Positions 1 through 8,559 of a stretch of DNA of 64,000 nucleotides are shown here, in pieces. The position numbers and the translations under genes are program-made. Every line of letters starts with the position of its first letter. Position 1 is the first letter of the stretch. This stretch comes from Spirosoma spitsbergense DSM 19989. GTDB lineage: Bacteria; Bacteroidota; Bacteroidia; Cytophagales; Spirosomataceae. The notes under the pieces are model-generated. The model did not search any database. It saw only the letters and a program-made list of their open reading frames with translations, and was not told where the DNA came from. Location: positions 92,909-156,908 of the forward strand of contig NZ_KB893387.1 of the NCBI RefSeq assembly GCF_000374085.1, in the 5' to 3' direction.

Positions 1-754
1 TTAGGGCCGTCTCATAGTCGCCCCGGGCCTGGTAAATTTGGGAGATGTTATTGAGGGTGGCACCTTCGCCAGATTTGTCGCCGATTTGCTGTGCAATGCC
101 CAGGCTCTTCTCAAAATAGCTTTGTGCTTTTTCGTATTCTGAAAGATCGAACGACAACGAGCCAAGCTGGGAATACAGTGATTGACGTAAAGGCTTGTTC
201 GATGGATCAAAAGCTTCGAGTTGCTGCGTCAATCGATCAATTTCTGCTTCTTTTTCACGCTTCGAATCTCCTCCCAACGACGATCCTTCAAGGCTAAGTT
301 TACTGAACTCATTGGCGGTTTCAACGGTGACCCGATGAAAATCTAGTTCCAGAGACCGTAACGACCACCAATCGGGTACTTTTTCGGGGAGTTTTCGGTA
401 GCTGGCGGGTTCGATGAAACAGACGAACGCGATGTCGAGTTGGGCAAAGGCATCCCGGCGCTGGTTAAAGGCAACACTCACCGTTTCGTTTCCCCCCTGG
501 AGCAGCCAGTCGAAATCGGGAATGAGCAGAATACCTTTTCGAAAGCTGATAATTTCGTCAGCAATTTGGCGATAGTCTTTTCCCCGAAGGCGTAGTTCCA
601 GCAAAGGACGCTCTTTGGCAAAGGTATCCGAAAGCCAGTCGGCGATATCCTTGTACAGGCTGTATCGATTGTGCCCGATCAGAATAAACCGGAAGGCTTC
701 CTGTTTTAATGCATTAGCCAGCAACCGTAGCTCATCCTCAAACTGGGCTTCCAT
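1..754 (-). CDS. TPR protein with STAND-like N-terminal domain (3' end beyond window)
   Basis: Reads leftward from the ATG at 754 and stays open to base 2, so 251 residues are visible and the C-terminus is missing. Residues 1-140 alternate hydrophobic strands and helices; the pattern around NQRRDAF (97-103) followed by PDWWSLRSLELDF (127-139) resembles the degenerate NTPase-like domain that precedes TPRs in many bacterial STAND-type proteins. A charged linker (about 160-182) follows, then TPRs from about residue 190: LYSQLGSLSFDLSEYEKA, then GATLNNISQIYQARGDYE. The start overlaps the TGA of the upstream ATPase by one base (TGATG), so the two are probably translationally coupled and work together. 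The role is not established; TPRs suggest protein-partner sensing. The family call for the N-terminus is inference from pattern. Confidence 0.75.
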   Translation of the reverse strand, partial: MEAQFEDELRLLANALKQEAFRFILIGHNRYSLYKDIADWLSDTFAKERPLLELRLRGKDYRQIADEIISFRKGILLIPDFDWLLQGGNETVSVAFNQRRDAFAQLDIAFVCFIEPASYRKLPEKVPDWWSLRSLELDFHRVTVETANEFSKLSLEGSSLGGDSKREKEAEIDRLTQQLEAFDPSNKPLRQSLYSQLGSLSFDLSEYEKAQSYFEKSLGIAQQIGDKSGEGATLNNISQIYQARGDYETAL

Positions 755-2124
755 CAGGCTTCATTAACCACGCGATATTGATACAACTTTGAGGCTTCTA
801 CCAGCGGATTTACGCGCTTATACGTGCCATCATTGTATTCAAAAATTATTTCTTTTTCAAGCAGACTCTGAATGGAACTGTCGAAGCCGATGGGTTTGCC
901 CGTATCCAGGTCCGTTTTGATGCTTTTCAGTTTCTCGAAATCTTCCGGTTCCAGGTAGCGGGCACTCATGTTGCTGAGTCTGTCAATCGCTTTTTCCATA
1001 TTCTCACGCGTAATCTGCCCCAACTGACTATCCGATTGCCAGGCCGCCTGCTCGATAATGCGTAGTAACTGACGGGGAGAACCTCCGCTGTATTGGATAG
1101 CGAGGTGAACCGTATCCATTGAATCGAATAGAGAAACATCAACCCGTTTGCAAACAAATTCCTCGAACCGCTCAATTGCCTGGTGCACCAAACCACCGTC
1201 CCGCTCCCTGATTTTTATAAACGGAAACGTGACAATCTCGCTGAACTGCCGAATACGCTGTTCTTCTTTCATCAACTCGATGGGCAGCGTAAAAATCGTA
1301 TTGGCGTTGATTTGCCGGATACGATTCGACTCTTCCATAATGATAGCCCGGCGGGTTTCGGCGCTCATAGTCTTTTCCAGCCCATCCACAATAAACAGCA
1401 CTTCCTGCCCTTTGCCCTCGTTTCGTAATTGCTCATTAATCTGCTCGATAAACGTGTTGAACTTAATCGAGAAGTCGGGGAAGCGGTTCTTGATGGTTGT
1501 CCGAATCGCTAAAGCCCGTTCATGACTACCGGAGAGGCCTAACTTCAGTTTAGTCGTAATGCCCAGAAGTTTGCCAAGCAATCCGGGTACAGACAATGGA
1601 TTACCATCACTGCCCCCCACTTCCAGTTCGGCGTTTGCTTCTGCTTTCAGGCTGTTGTTAATCTCTTTTACCCGCTCCTGAAACCACTGGTTCATACTTT
1701 CCAGAATGGAATCATCGACGGATAGATCCACTTCCTCTGCCTGTTTCAGTAGTTTCTCCAACTGAAAAACCAGAATATCCATGTATTCGACATTGTCCAT
1801 GTCTAATTCTTTGTCCACATTGCAGGTGACCACAAAGAAGCAGTTTGGCGAGTGAAGTTTTTGTGCATACTTCGCCAGTTCGGACGTTTTGCCGGAGCCG
1901 CGCATGCCGGCCAGAAATAACAGCGTTTTGTTAAACCGGTTTGGCTGGTAATTGAAACGATATTGCCCATTTGCAATCGACACATTCAGCATTCGCACGA
2001 CATCCTTTTCCTGAAAATCTCCTCTCAGGTTGGCAAAGTTTACGTAGAACGGATGGTCTGGTGTTACCGGCTCAAATTTGTTTACAGCCGCGTCGATACC
2101 ATCTAACTGAGTTGCTTTTTCCAT
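754..2124 (-). CDS. P-loop ATPase, partner of downstream TPR protein
   Basis: 456 residues, soluble, no signal peptide. The Walker A motif GMRGSGKT is at residues 73-80 and the Walker B strand EVLFIVDGLE at 241-250. YSGGSPRQLLRII at about 345-357 looks like the GG-P-R sensor region of AAA+/STAND and Orc-like ATPases. The C-terminal 80 residues (LSNMSARYL to the end) look like a winged-helix or helical tail. Between the Walker motifs lies an acidic coiled region (about 120-170). The next gene downstream overlaps its stop codon and encodes a TPR protein, so this is an ATPase plus repeat-protein pair of the kind seen in signalling or conflict systems. No nuclease, TIR or protease effector is visible in the part inside the window. 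Function otherwise unknown. Confidence 0.8.
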   Translation of the reverse strand: MEKATQLDGIDAAVNKFEPVTPDHPFYVNFANLRGDFQEKDVVRMLNVSIANGQYRFNYQPNRFNKTLLFLAGMRGSGKTSELAKYAQKLHSPNCFFVVTCNVDKELDMDNVEYMDILVFQLEKLLKQAEEVDLSVDDSILESMNQWFQERVKEINNSLKAEANAELEVGGSDGNPLSVPGLLGKLLGITTKLKLGLSGSHERALAIRTTIKNRFPDFSIKFNTFIEQINEQLRNEGKGQEVLFIVDGLEKTMSAETRRAIIMEESNRIRQINANTIFTLPIELMKEEQRIRQFSEIVTFPFIKIRERDGGLVHQAIERFEEFVCKRVDVSLFDSMDTVHLAIQYSGGSPRQLLRIIEQAAWQSDSQLGQITRENMEKAIDRLSNMSARYLEPEDFEKLKSIKTDLDTGKPIGFDSSIQSLLEKEIIFEYNDGTYKRVNPLVEASKLYQYRVVNEA

Positions 2125-2462
2125 ACTAACTCAACACGAAAATTCGAACGAAGGTACCACTAATTGTTATCGTGGTTGGTAAAAAAAATGGGGCTATCAG
2201 CTCGTCAAAGTATATCGTAAGGCGTGTGATGGTAGAATACCATTTGAACTGGTCACTAACATTTACGTAGTTTTCCGTCATTGATTCCACCCGATGTGAA
2301 CGTTACCACCGGCTGTAATGGTACCGTAAACGATGTTTTTCTGGGAGGCTGGGTGGGTAGGCATAAGGACAGTTGACTAGTACCTGCAATAAATGAAAAA
2401 TTAGTGTACATACCTATCAAAAATCAGTTCGACGACTGAGTACCAGCCTTCGATGCCCCGGC
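2125..2462. other. Gap upstream of the ATPase gene
   Basis: No convincing gene. It must contain the promoter for the leftward ATPase-TPR pair, but no clear TAnnTTTG element could be fixed. A stretch near 2420-2440 (AAAAATCAGTTCGACGACTGA) is close to AAAATCAGTTTGACGATTGA near 15310, so it may share ancestry with the leader described at 15.3 kb. Confidence 0.4.
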
Positions 2463-2667
2463 GATTACGACCTACTGGCTTATTTGCTGAATCAGGTTCC
2501 CGACTGGATGCACGTTGCGGTTGAGTTTCGGCAACCCAGCTGGCACACTGAGACTATAGTTAACCTACTGGAAGCGGATGGGGAAAGAGGTATTTGTGTA
2601 TTTTAATAATGACGGCGGAGGCAATGCCATACGTAATGCCGAAACGCTCCGGTGGATGCTCGGGTAG
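2463..2667 (+). pseudogene. DUF72 (YecE-like) gene remnant
   Basis: Two pieces of one protein in different frames. From 2463 the frame reads DYDLLAYLLNQVPDWMHVAV, continuing EFRQPSWHTETIVNLLEADG, the central part of DUF72 proteins (VAVEFRHPSW is their hallmark). From about 2596, shifted by one frame, it reads VYFNNDGGGNAIRNAETLRW and ends at TAG 2665-2667, which is the usual DUF72 C-terminus (VYFNND...NA..L). The 80 or so residues normally between these pieces are missing and the N-terminal third is absent, so this is a truncated, internally deleted and frameshifted relic. The motif match is from memory of the family, not a search. Confidence 0.6.
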
Positions 2668-2790
2668 CGCTCTTCCCCCCGACAACATCAGTTCTGCCCC
2701 TCCCTGAACAGTAAACGAAACGGGGCCTTATCTTTAACCCCCTACAGAGCACGGGGTTTTCCCGCTGCCGATAACCTGCACGTAGCATTT

Positions 2791-3732
2791 ATGAATCAAT
2801 CTCCAGACACTACCCGTCGGGCTTTTATCAAACTTGGTGCCCTGGCTGCATCAGCCACTTTTCTGCCTCAGTTGATGGCCTGTTCAAACAGTTCCTCCTC
2901 ATCCTCTACGGAATCAACCACAGCCACGGCAGTGGAGACGACCAAAAAAGTGGGGCTGCAATTGTACACTCTGCGCGATTTGATGGGAAAAGACCCCGTA
3001 GGAACGCTCAAAAACGTGGCCGATATTGGCTACAAGGAAGTAGAAGCCTTTGGGTATGGTGATGGCAAGTTTTTTGGCAAAACCCCCAAAGAATACGCGG
3101 CTCTGCTGAACGATTTGGGTCTTTCTGGCCCCAGCGGGCACTACAACAGCGGCCTCTTTAAGGGAGCCAAAGACAAACAGGCTCAGGCTGACGTGTGGAA
3201 ACGGGCCGTGGACGATGCCGCCGAAATTGGTCAGAAATACATGGTCTGGGCGTATCTGTTTCCGCAGGAGCGAACCAAACTGGACGACTACAAGCAGTTT
3301 GTCGACCTGTTCAACAAATCGGCGGAGGTTTGTAAGGCTGCCGGGATTCAATTCTGCTACCATAACCACGATTTTGAGTTTCAGGCGATAGATGGGCAGA
3401 TGCCCTATGATATACTACTGAGTGGCACGGACAAGGATATGGTGCAACTGGAACTGGATTTGTACTGGGCTACCTTCGCGGGTCAGGACCCGGTGGAGTT
3501 ATTCAAAAAGCACCCCGGCCGGTTCCCGCTCTGGCACGTGAAAGACATGGAAAAAACACCCGAACGGGCCTTTGCGCCGGTAGGTACGGGGTCCATCGAT
3601 TTCCAGCGCATTTTTGACGCCAAGGAAACGTCGGGAATGACCCACTACTTTGTGGAGCAGGACGTATGCAAACTGCCCCCGCTGGAGTCCATTGCCATTA
3701 GCTACAAAAACGTGGAGAAACTGAAGGTGTAA
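2791..3732 (+). CDS. Exported sugar phosphate isomerase/epimerase-like lipoprotein (xylose isomerase-like TIM barrel)
   Basis: 313 residues. The N-terminus carries a twin-arginine-like signal (TTRRAFIKLGALAA) ending in a lipobox LMAC at about residues 28-31, then a Ser-rich linker, so it is probably a periplasmic lipoprotein. The mature part has the AP-endonuclease-2/xylose-isomerase TIM-barrel pattern: GLQLYTLRD at strand 1, HYNSG, the metal-site motif CYHNHDFEF, ELDLYW, WHVKDM and the final FVEQD Glu. Such proteins act on keto sugars or inositol-like polyols; the substrate cannot be told from sequence. It stands alone between two decayed genes and is followed by a strong hairpin, so it is probably monocistronic. 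Confidence 0.85.
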   Translation: MNQSPDTTRRAFIKLGALAASATFLPQLMACSNSSSSSSTESTTATAVETTKKVGLQLYTLRDLMGKDPVGTLKNVADIGYKEVEAFGYGDGKFFGKTPKEYAALLNDLGLSGPSGHYNSGLFKGAKDKQAQADVWKRAVDDAAEIGQKYMVWAYLFPQERTKLDDYKQFVDLFNKSAEVCKAAGIQFCYHNHDFEFQAIDGQMPYDILLSGTDKDMVQLELDLYWATFAGQDPVELFKKHPGRFPLWHVKDMEKTPERAFAPVGTGSIDFQRIFDAKETSGMTHYFVEQDVCKLPPLESIAISYKNVEKLKV

Positions 3733-3761
3733 ATCCCACTTCACTGCCAACAGGAAACGTA

Positions 3762-3793
3762 TCTGCCACAGAGCCATACCGCTCTGTGGCAGA
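3762..3793 (+). terminator. Hairpin terminator after TIM-barrel gene
   Basis: Perfect 12-bp stem TCTGCCACAGAG (3762-3773) with CTCTGTGGCAGA (3782-3793), 8-nt loop, 30 nt past the stop codon. There is no strong T run, which is common in Bacteroidota. Confidence 0.6.
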
Positions 3794-3993
3794 AGACGGG
3801 TATATTTTCCAGTGTGTTGTCGATGGGCCGCTGAAAAAACGGGTTGATACCGTAAAATTTCAAGGCTACATGGCCAACAGATTAGTTATGAATTTAGTTA
3901 GTAAGCCGACGCCCTAAGGGCACAGAAGACATTGCCTTTTGACGGACTGATTGGTTTTTTTATCACGCAGGACTCCAGGATTGCACTGATTGA

Positions 3994-6098
3994 ATGGCTG
4001 AAAATATTACCTCCTCTACTCAGGAGCCAACTAAAGAACCTTTTTCTGAATACGCCTTCCTGGCCGGGGGCGGAGAAATGGGTGAACGTACCCGCACCTA
4101 TGACTGGCTGAACTCCCCCATGGGTGAGCCTGGAACGTGGCCAACCAGCCTGCGTACCCTACTGCATATGATGCTGACATCCCGTTTCCCGATGCTTATC
4201 TTTTGGGGAGCGGAACTAACCACGTTTTATAACGATGCTTTTCGGCCTAGTTTAGGCAACGATGGGAAGCACCCTTCTTCCTTAGGTCAGCCCGGTGAGC
4301 AAAGCTGGGCCGAATCCTGGCCAACTATCGGTCCCATGATCGACAGTATCATGAAAGGAGGGGAGGCCGTTTGGTTTGAAGACCAGAAGCTGCCTCTCTT
4401 TCGGGATGGGCAGATGGGATACGCCTACTGGACTTACAGTTTCAGCCCTGTCATCAACGATACCGGCGCGGTAAACGGTATATTAGTCACCTGCTCGGAG
4501 ACTACCAGAGCGGTGGAGAGTGTTGAGCAACTCAAGGCAACAAATCAGGGATTACAGGAACTGCTGGAACAAAACAGCGTCCTTCGGCAGGAAGAACAGG
4601 CCGTTCAGGAACAACTCGAAGATAGCCAGCGCCAGCTTCTTCGTTCCTTTGAGCAGGCCCCCGTTGGTATTGCCATTTTAAGTGCCGACCAATTGATATT
4701 CCGTAATGCCAACCCATATTATGGTCAGCTGATGGGGCGGTCGCCCGGGCAACTCGTGGGTAAACCCTTCCTGGAGGCACTGCCTGAACTGGCGGGGCAG
4801 GGCTTTGATGGGCTGCTACAGGAAGTAATTGCAACGGGTAAGCCTTTCATAGCCAAGGAGGTAGTCGTTACCATTGCCCGAGAGAATAGCCTGGAAACTA
4901 TCTACGTGGACCTGACTTATCAACCCCAGTGGGAAACCAACGAGAAGGTGAGCAGCCTATTGGTCGTGGCAACCAATGTTACCCAACAGGTGCAATCGCG
5001 CCGGGCCGTGGAGGAGAGTGAAGCCCAGCTGCGTAGTGTGGTGGAGGGTGCCCCCTTCCCGATCGGGGTTTACATTGGACCGCAGATGCGCATTCAACTG
5101 GCAAATCAGTCGATCATAGACGTTTTTGGCAAGGGTAATGATGTCATCGGTAAAAGCTGCAAAGAGATCCTGCCGGAACTGAACAATCAGCAAATCTTCG
5201 AGCAGATAACGGGCGTTCTTACAACGGGTATTCCCTACCATGCCCGTTATCAGCGGGTTGATATCGTTTTCGATGGACGATTGCAGCCTTACTATTTCAA
5301 TTATAGTTTTACCCCCCTCTTCAATGCCGGGGGGCAGGTTTATGGCGTAATGAATACGGCCGCAGAAGTGACCGACCTGGTGGTAGCCCGCCAGAAAGTA
5401 GAGGAAAGCGAAGTACGTTACCGGCATTTATCCCGGGATCTGGATCTACAGGTGCAGCAGCGAACGGAAGAACTGGCGGCCACCAATGAAGAACTAATGG
5501 CCACGAATGAAGAACTAGCCAGTGTTAACGAAGAACTGGCGGTCTCCAACGAAGAACTTATTGAGTCAAATGACTTACTGATACAGTCGAATGACAATCT
5601 GGAAAAATTTGCCTACATCGCCAGCCATGATTTACAGGAACCGCTGCGTAAAATTCAGCAGTTTGGCGATCTGTTAAAGTCCCGGTATACTGATTTGGCC
5701 GGTGATTGTTTATTCCGGCTAATGAGAGCCAGTTAGATCAGTTGTTTCAAAACCTGTTGAGCAACGCGTTGAAGTTTCGTCGGGCGGAGGTGGTTCCCCG
5801 GATTGTTATCCGTTCCAGTCAGGTGCCAGCCTCTGATTTGCCTGTTGACGTAAAGCCTATGCTATCATCTACCCAATACTATCGGATTGATGTGGTGGAT
5901 AATGGCATAGGCTTTGATGAAAAATACCTGAATCGCATCTTCCAGATTTTCCAGCGCCTGCACACAAAAGATCACTACGCTGGCACGGGTATCGGTCTGG
6001 CTATTTGTGAGAAAGTAGCGGTCAATCACGGAGGGGCCCTTACGGCCAGTAGCCAGCCGGGCCAGGGGGCCACTTTTAGTGTGTACCTTCCTCTATAA
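3994..6098 (+). pseudogene. PAS-domain sensor histidine kinase broken by an internal deletion and frameshift
   Basis: The first frame (3994-5736, 580 residues) encodes a hybrid-PAS N-terminal sensor (LDW-like start, GPxTWP, ASRFPMLIFWG), a second PAS (about 210-300), a third PAS (about 350-440), a signalling coiled coil of repeated NEEL units, and the H-box IASHDLQEP with His545. After DLAG (about residue 564) it runs into a stop at 5734. The kinase C-terminus resumes in another frame from about 5703 (LFIPANESQLDQLFQNLLSN), with N-box LLSNALKF, G1 DNGIGFD and G2 GTGIGLAI, ending at 6098. About 70 residues that normally link the H-box helices to the ATPase domain (rest of HisKA and start of HATPase) are missing. 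So H-box and ATPase domain are separated and the kinase is most likely dead, unless the junction is an assembly error. Confidence 0.8.
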
Positions 6099-6204
6099 TG
6101 GAACTCGTTGGTGAATAGCTGATTTGTGAGTAGGGACTGCTCTACATCACGAAGTAAATTCAGAAAAAAGTTCTGTCAATCGCAACGATGAGCGTTGTGG
6201 AGAC

Positions 6205-6438
6205 TCAGCTATTCGGGCGGTCTAATGTCCGGCGTAATTCTTCACCCTCAAAGGGTTTACCCGTGAAGGGCCCCAATACACACCAGTCAAATAAACCAGC
6301 CGCCAAAGGCACCATGCCCAATGTCCCCCAGTTTAATTTATCAGACTTGGCTAAACCCGTAGCTACCAGCGTGAAGCCGACAGCAATCCGAACACCCCGC
6401 CCGGCCGGGCTAGCGATAAAGCGAAAAAAATCATCCAT
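6205..6438 (-). CDS. DUF2892 (YgaP-like) small inner-membrane protein
   Basis: 77 residues from the ATG at 6438, which is preceded by AGGAA at a good distance and gives the usual family N-terminus (MDDFFRFIASPAGRGVRIAVG). An upstream ATG at 6480 would add 14 residues without family support. The signature WGTLGMVPLAAGLFDWCVLG, two hydrophobic segments (about 14-32 and 38-55) and the terminal GxPFxG are typical of the DUF2892 domain, the membrane part of rhodanese protein YgaP, often found alone. Function of stand-alone copies is unknown. Confidence 0.8.
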   Translation of the reverse strand: MDDFFRFIASPAGRGVRIAVGFTLVATGLAKSDKLNWGTLGMVPLAAGLFDWCVLGPFTGKPFEGEELRRTLDRPNS

Positions 6439-6786
6439 GACGTTGTTCCTATAAGTTGGTAAAGCTATTAGTAAAGACAAACCAGGGTTCGGTAATGTTT
6501 GGTATTACGCGAAATCAATTTAATCACTTATACACCTGGATTGTTCTGCTGCCTCGTACATAAACCCTTAACGTATACCCTCGTACCCATTGGTTACGAC
6601 TTGTGTAGCTTCTTTTAGCAAATAGAAGGAGAATACGCCAAAGGCGTTCGACAGCCACTTTTTTGACTTTCAGGTGTGTACAAAAACGAGGATTTTTCGA
6701 CCCTCGTTTTTGGTTGCTCAGTCTTCATGTAGCGTAGATACGTTAAGAGTTACCGTTTTTCAATACAATAGCCCGTGGTGCTTCGC
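6439..6786. other. Gap between DUF2892 and bicupin genes
   Basis: No gene. Holds the promoter of the leftward DUF2892 gene and the terminator of the leftward bicupin gene (6681-6712). Confidence 0.5.
6681..6712 (-). terminator. Rho-independent terminator of bicupin gene
   Basis: Perfect 11-bp stem CAAAAACGAGG (6681-6691) with CCTCGTTTTTG (6702-6712), 10-nt loop; A/T-rich on both outer flanks so it can work in either direction. It lies about 75 nt past the stop of the leftward bicupin gene. Confidence 0.65.
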
Positions 6787-7551
6787 TTACTCGAACTGAA
6801 AGGCAAAGTAGGTGCAACTACGCTGACCAACGTTTTGAATGTTATGCGGTACATTGGATTCCAGAAAAATAACATCGCCCGTTGTTGCCGTCTGCAACGC
6901 TCCATTGATGCTTTCCTGGGCGCTGTTGTCAACCATAAGCAGAATTTCGGCGGCCCGGTGTGTGTGGGGCGGATGACTCTGCATACCGGGATTGAGGGTT
7001 GTGACGTGCATCTCAAACCGTTTTGTCATCACGGTTCCGTAGTCAAACATCCGGCGGATACCTCCTTTGTCGTGCGGGGTGAACGGTACTTCTTCCCAGT
7101 CAACCCAGAATGAACCACCCGCCAGCCGGTACAGGTCTAAATCGGGCACTTCATTCGAGGTGTACCGCATAATGTAGTAGGTAAGCGGTTCGGTTGTTTT
7201 ATTATCCAGGCGGTATGAATCGCCCGGCATAATGACCACGATACTGCCGGGGCCCAGTGTTTTATTCCGGTTACCCAGCTGTAGGGTCAATGCGCCTGCT
7301 TTAACGATAATCAGGGCTTCTTCGTCTAACTGCTGCTCAGGCTGCGAAGGCTGATGAGCAAACAGGGTAATGGCGTGAACGGATAAATTGGCAAAATCAC
7401 GGGTAGTGCCTTCCAGTATAGTTTTATCCTCAAAGCCAGCCTGTTTCACAACGGATGATTGATTCCAGTTGTAAACTTTAGAGGGTATGGACTGAGACAA
7501 TGCTGGCAGCGTGGCCAAACTGATCAGCCAGGAAAGAAAGACAACTTTCAT
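6787..7551 (-). CDS. Secreted bicupin, (S)-ureidoglycine aminohydrolase-like
   Basis: 254 residues with a cleavable signal peptide (MKVVFLSWLISLATLPALSQ). Two cupin folds are visible: an N-terminal one around EEALIIVKAGALTLQLG and GSIVVIMPGDSYRL (about 77-115), and a C-terminal one with the metal-binding set HPPHTHRAAEILLMV and GDVIFLESNVPHNIQN (about 193-240). Metal ligands are expected to be the His residues of PPHTH, the Glu of AEIL and the His of VPHN. The arrangement resembles the ureidoglycine aminohydrolase bicupin family, but the signal peptide and absence of purine-catabolic neighbours mean the substrate is unknown. Single gene with its own terminator. Confidence 0.75.
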   Translation of the reverse strand: MKVVFLSWLISLATLPALSQSIPSKVYNWNQSSVVKQAGFEDKTILEGTTRDFANLSVHAITLFAHQPSQPEQQLDEEALIIVKAGALTLQLGNRNKTLGPGSIVVIMPGDSYRLDNKTTEPLTYYIMRYTSNEVPDLDLYRLAGGSFWVDWEEVPFTPHDKGGIRRMFDYGTVMTKRFEMHVTTLNPGMQSHPPHTHRAAEILLMVDNSAQESINGALQTATTGDVIFLESNVPHNIQNVGQRSCTYFAFQFE

Positions 7552-7674
7552 AGAAAGGGATTAGCGCTGCGTATAGTAAAAGTCTGTTGCCTAACTCAAA
7601 GTTAATCAAAAAGCAGGACCGGGTAATCATAGATTACACGCGACCGACCGAACAGAGTTGAGTTTTACCCAAAA

Positions 7675-7709
7675 CAATAGAAGCTCCTCAATATGGGGAG
7701 CTTCTATTG
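7675..7709 (-). terminator. Terminator between leftward genes
   Basis: Perfect 13-bp stem CAATAGAAGCTCC (7675-7687) with GGAGCTTCTATTG (7697-7709), 9-nt loop. Read leftward it is followed by GTTTTGGG, and it lies 100 nt past the stop of the 111-residue gene. Confidence 0.65.
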
Positions 7710-7811
7710 CTTAATTTATGGGTTAGCTTTACTGGATAAAGTACTATTAGGACCCATATTTTTCGGTGCGTCACAGATGAATTTAAAAAAATTATCTGGT
7801 TATTATAATGA

Positions 7812-8147
7812 CTAAGAAGGCGTGGTAACGGCGGCCGACACGTCATCAACTTTGTTGATCATATCGATCTTCTCAACCGATACAACCAGCGTTGCCAGGG
7901 CTTCTTTTGTGCGGGGATCAATCATCAGAACCCAGTCTGTTTTTATGATACGGTGGGTTTTATGCCCGATAGGATCATGTATCGGCGTCGTTGCCGCTTC
8001 TTTTCGGGTCAGTGTCATATTGATGCTCTCCCCCTCCTTAAAGGTGGGTACAAAGCTAAAATAGCCATCAGCCACTACCCGGCCAGGCTTATTATCAGAT
8101 GCCGGCTCAAAAAAAATAACTTTCAGTTTCTCGGATTGACTACTCAT
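7812..8147 (-). CDS. Conserved-looking hypothetical protein, 111 aa
   Basis: No family recognised. The ATG at 8147 follows GCAAACA with little Shine-Dalgarno character. The protein is soluble, beta-strand-rich in prediction by eye (KLKVIFFEP, GYFSFVPTF, SINMTLTRK, DWVLMIDPR, ALATLVVSVEKID), with no signal peptide, Cys or membrane segment, and a disordered Thr/Ser tail. It could be a small beta-barrel or lipocalin-like fold, but nothing in the sequence decides this. Flanked by its own terminator and the tRNA-Arg promoter region. Confidence 0.6.
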   Translation of the reverse strand: MSSQSEKLKVIFFEPASDNKPGRVVADGYFSFVPTFKEGESINMTLTRKEAATTPIHDPIGHKTHRIIKTDWVLMIDPRTKEALATLVVSVEKIDMINKVDDVSAAVTTPS

Positions 8148-8259
8148 TGTTTGCTATTGGGTTAATGGATTTACACCTGGTTAACTGCCGGAGAGCCGTT
8201 AAGGTTATGGGTGGTTTAGGTCGTCCGGCAGTTTAAAAGAACGAAATTGACCCGTCAGG

Positions 8260-8292
8260 TTTTGCATAACGGTACGAATCCGCGTACTTTTG
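8260..8292 (+). promoter_or_regulatory. Bacteroidota promoter of tRNA-Arg
   Basis: TTTTG at 8260-8264, 20-bp spacer, TACTTTTG at 8285-8292, which matches the Bacteroidota sigma-A consensus TTTG...TAnnTTTG. The expected start point is just before the mature tRNA 5' end at 8305. Confidence 0.75.
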
Positions 8293-8304
8293 CGACATTG
8301 AACG

Positions 8305-8378
8305 GGTCCCGTAGCTCAGCTGGATAGAGCATCTTCCTTCTAAGAAGGCGGTCATTGGTTCGAATCCAATCGGGATCA
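8305..8378 (+). tRNA. tRNA-Arg (anticodon TCT)
   Basis: 74 nt with complete cloverleaf: acceptor GGTCCCG pairs with CGGGATC, discriminator A; D arm GCTC..GAGC; anticodon stem TCTTC/GAAGG with loop CTTCTAA, anticodon TCT; 5-nt variable loop; T arm ATTGG TTCGAAT CCAAT. CCA is not encoded. Reads AGA/AGG codons. Confidence 0.95.
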
Positions 8379-8390
8379 CTTTTTATAAAT

Positions 8391-8448
8391 AAAGGCTAAT
8401 CAGGATTTGCGTTAAATACGCTCAAAATCAACTGGTTAGCCTTTTTTT
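8391..8448 (+). terminator. Rho-independent terminator of tRNA-Arg
   Basis: 13-bp stem AAAGGCTAATCAG (8391-8403) with CTGGTTAGCCTTT (8432-8444), one G-T pair, followed by a T run to 8448. Confidence 0.7.
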
Positions 8449-8497
8449 GTTGATTGTATTTTGTTGAAAATAAGGTGGTAAACCAACGTAAATCCGT

Positions 8498-8546
8498 CAA
8501 CCAGTCAACAGGCCCCGACTGGTAGCCAGGGCCTGTTGACTGGTTG
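8498..8546 (-). terminator. Long hairpin terminator of FG-GAP gene
   Basis: Perfect 18-bp stem (8498-8515 with 8529-8546; arm CAACCAGTCAACAGGCCC), 13-nt loop, just 14 nt past the stop of the leftward FG-GAP gene. Confidence 0.65.
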
Positions 8547-8559
8547 AGTAATAGGGGTA

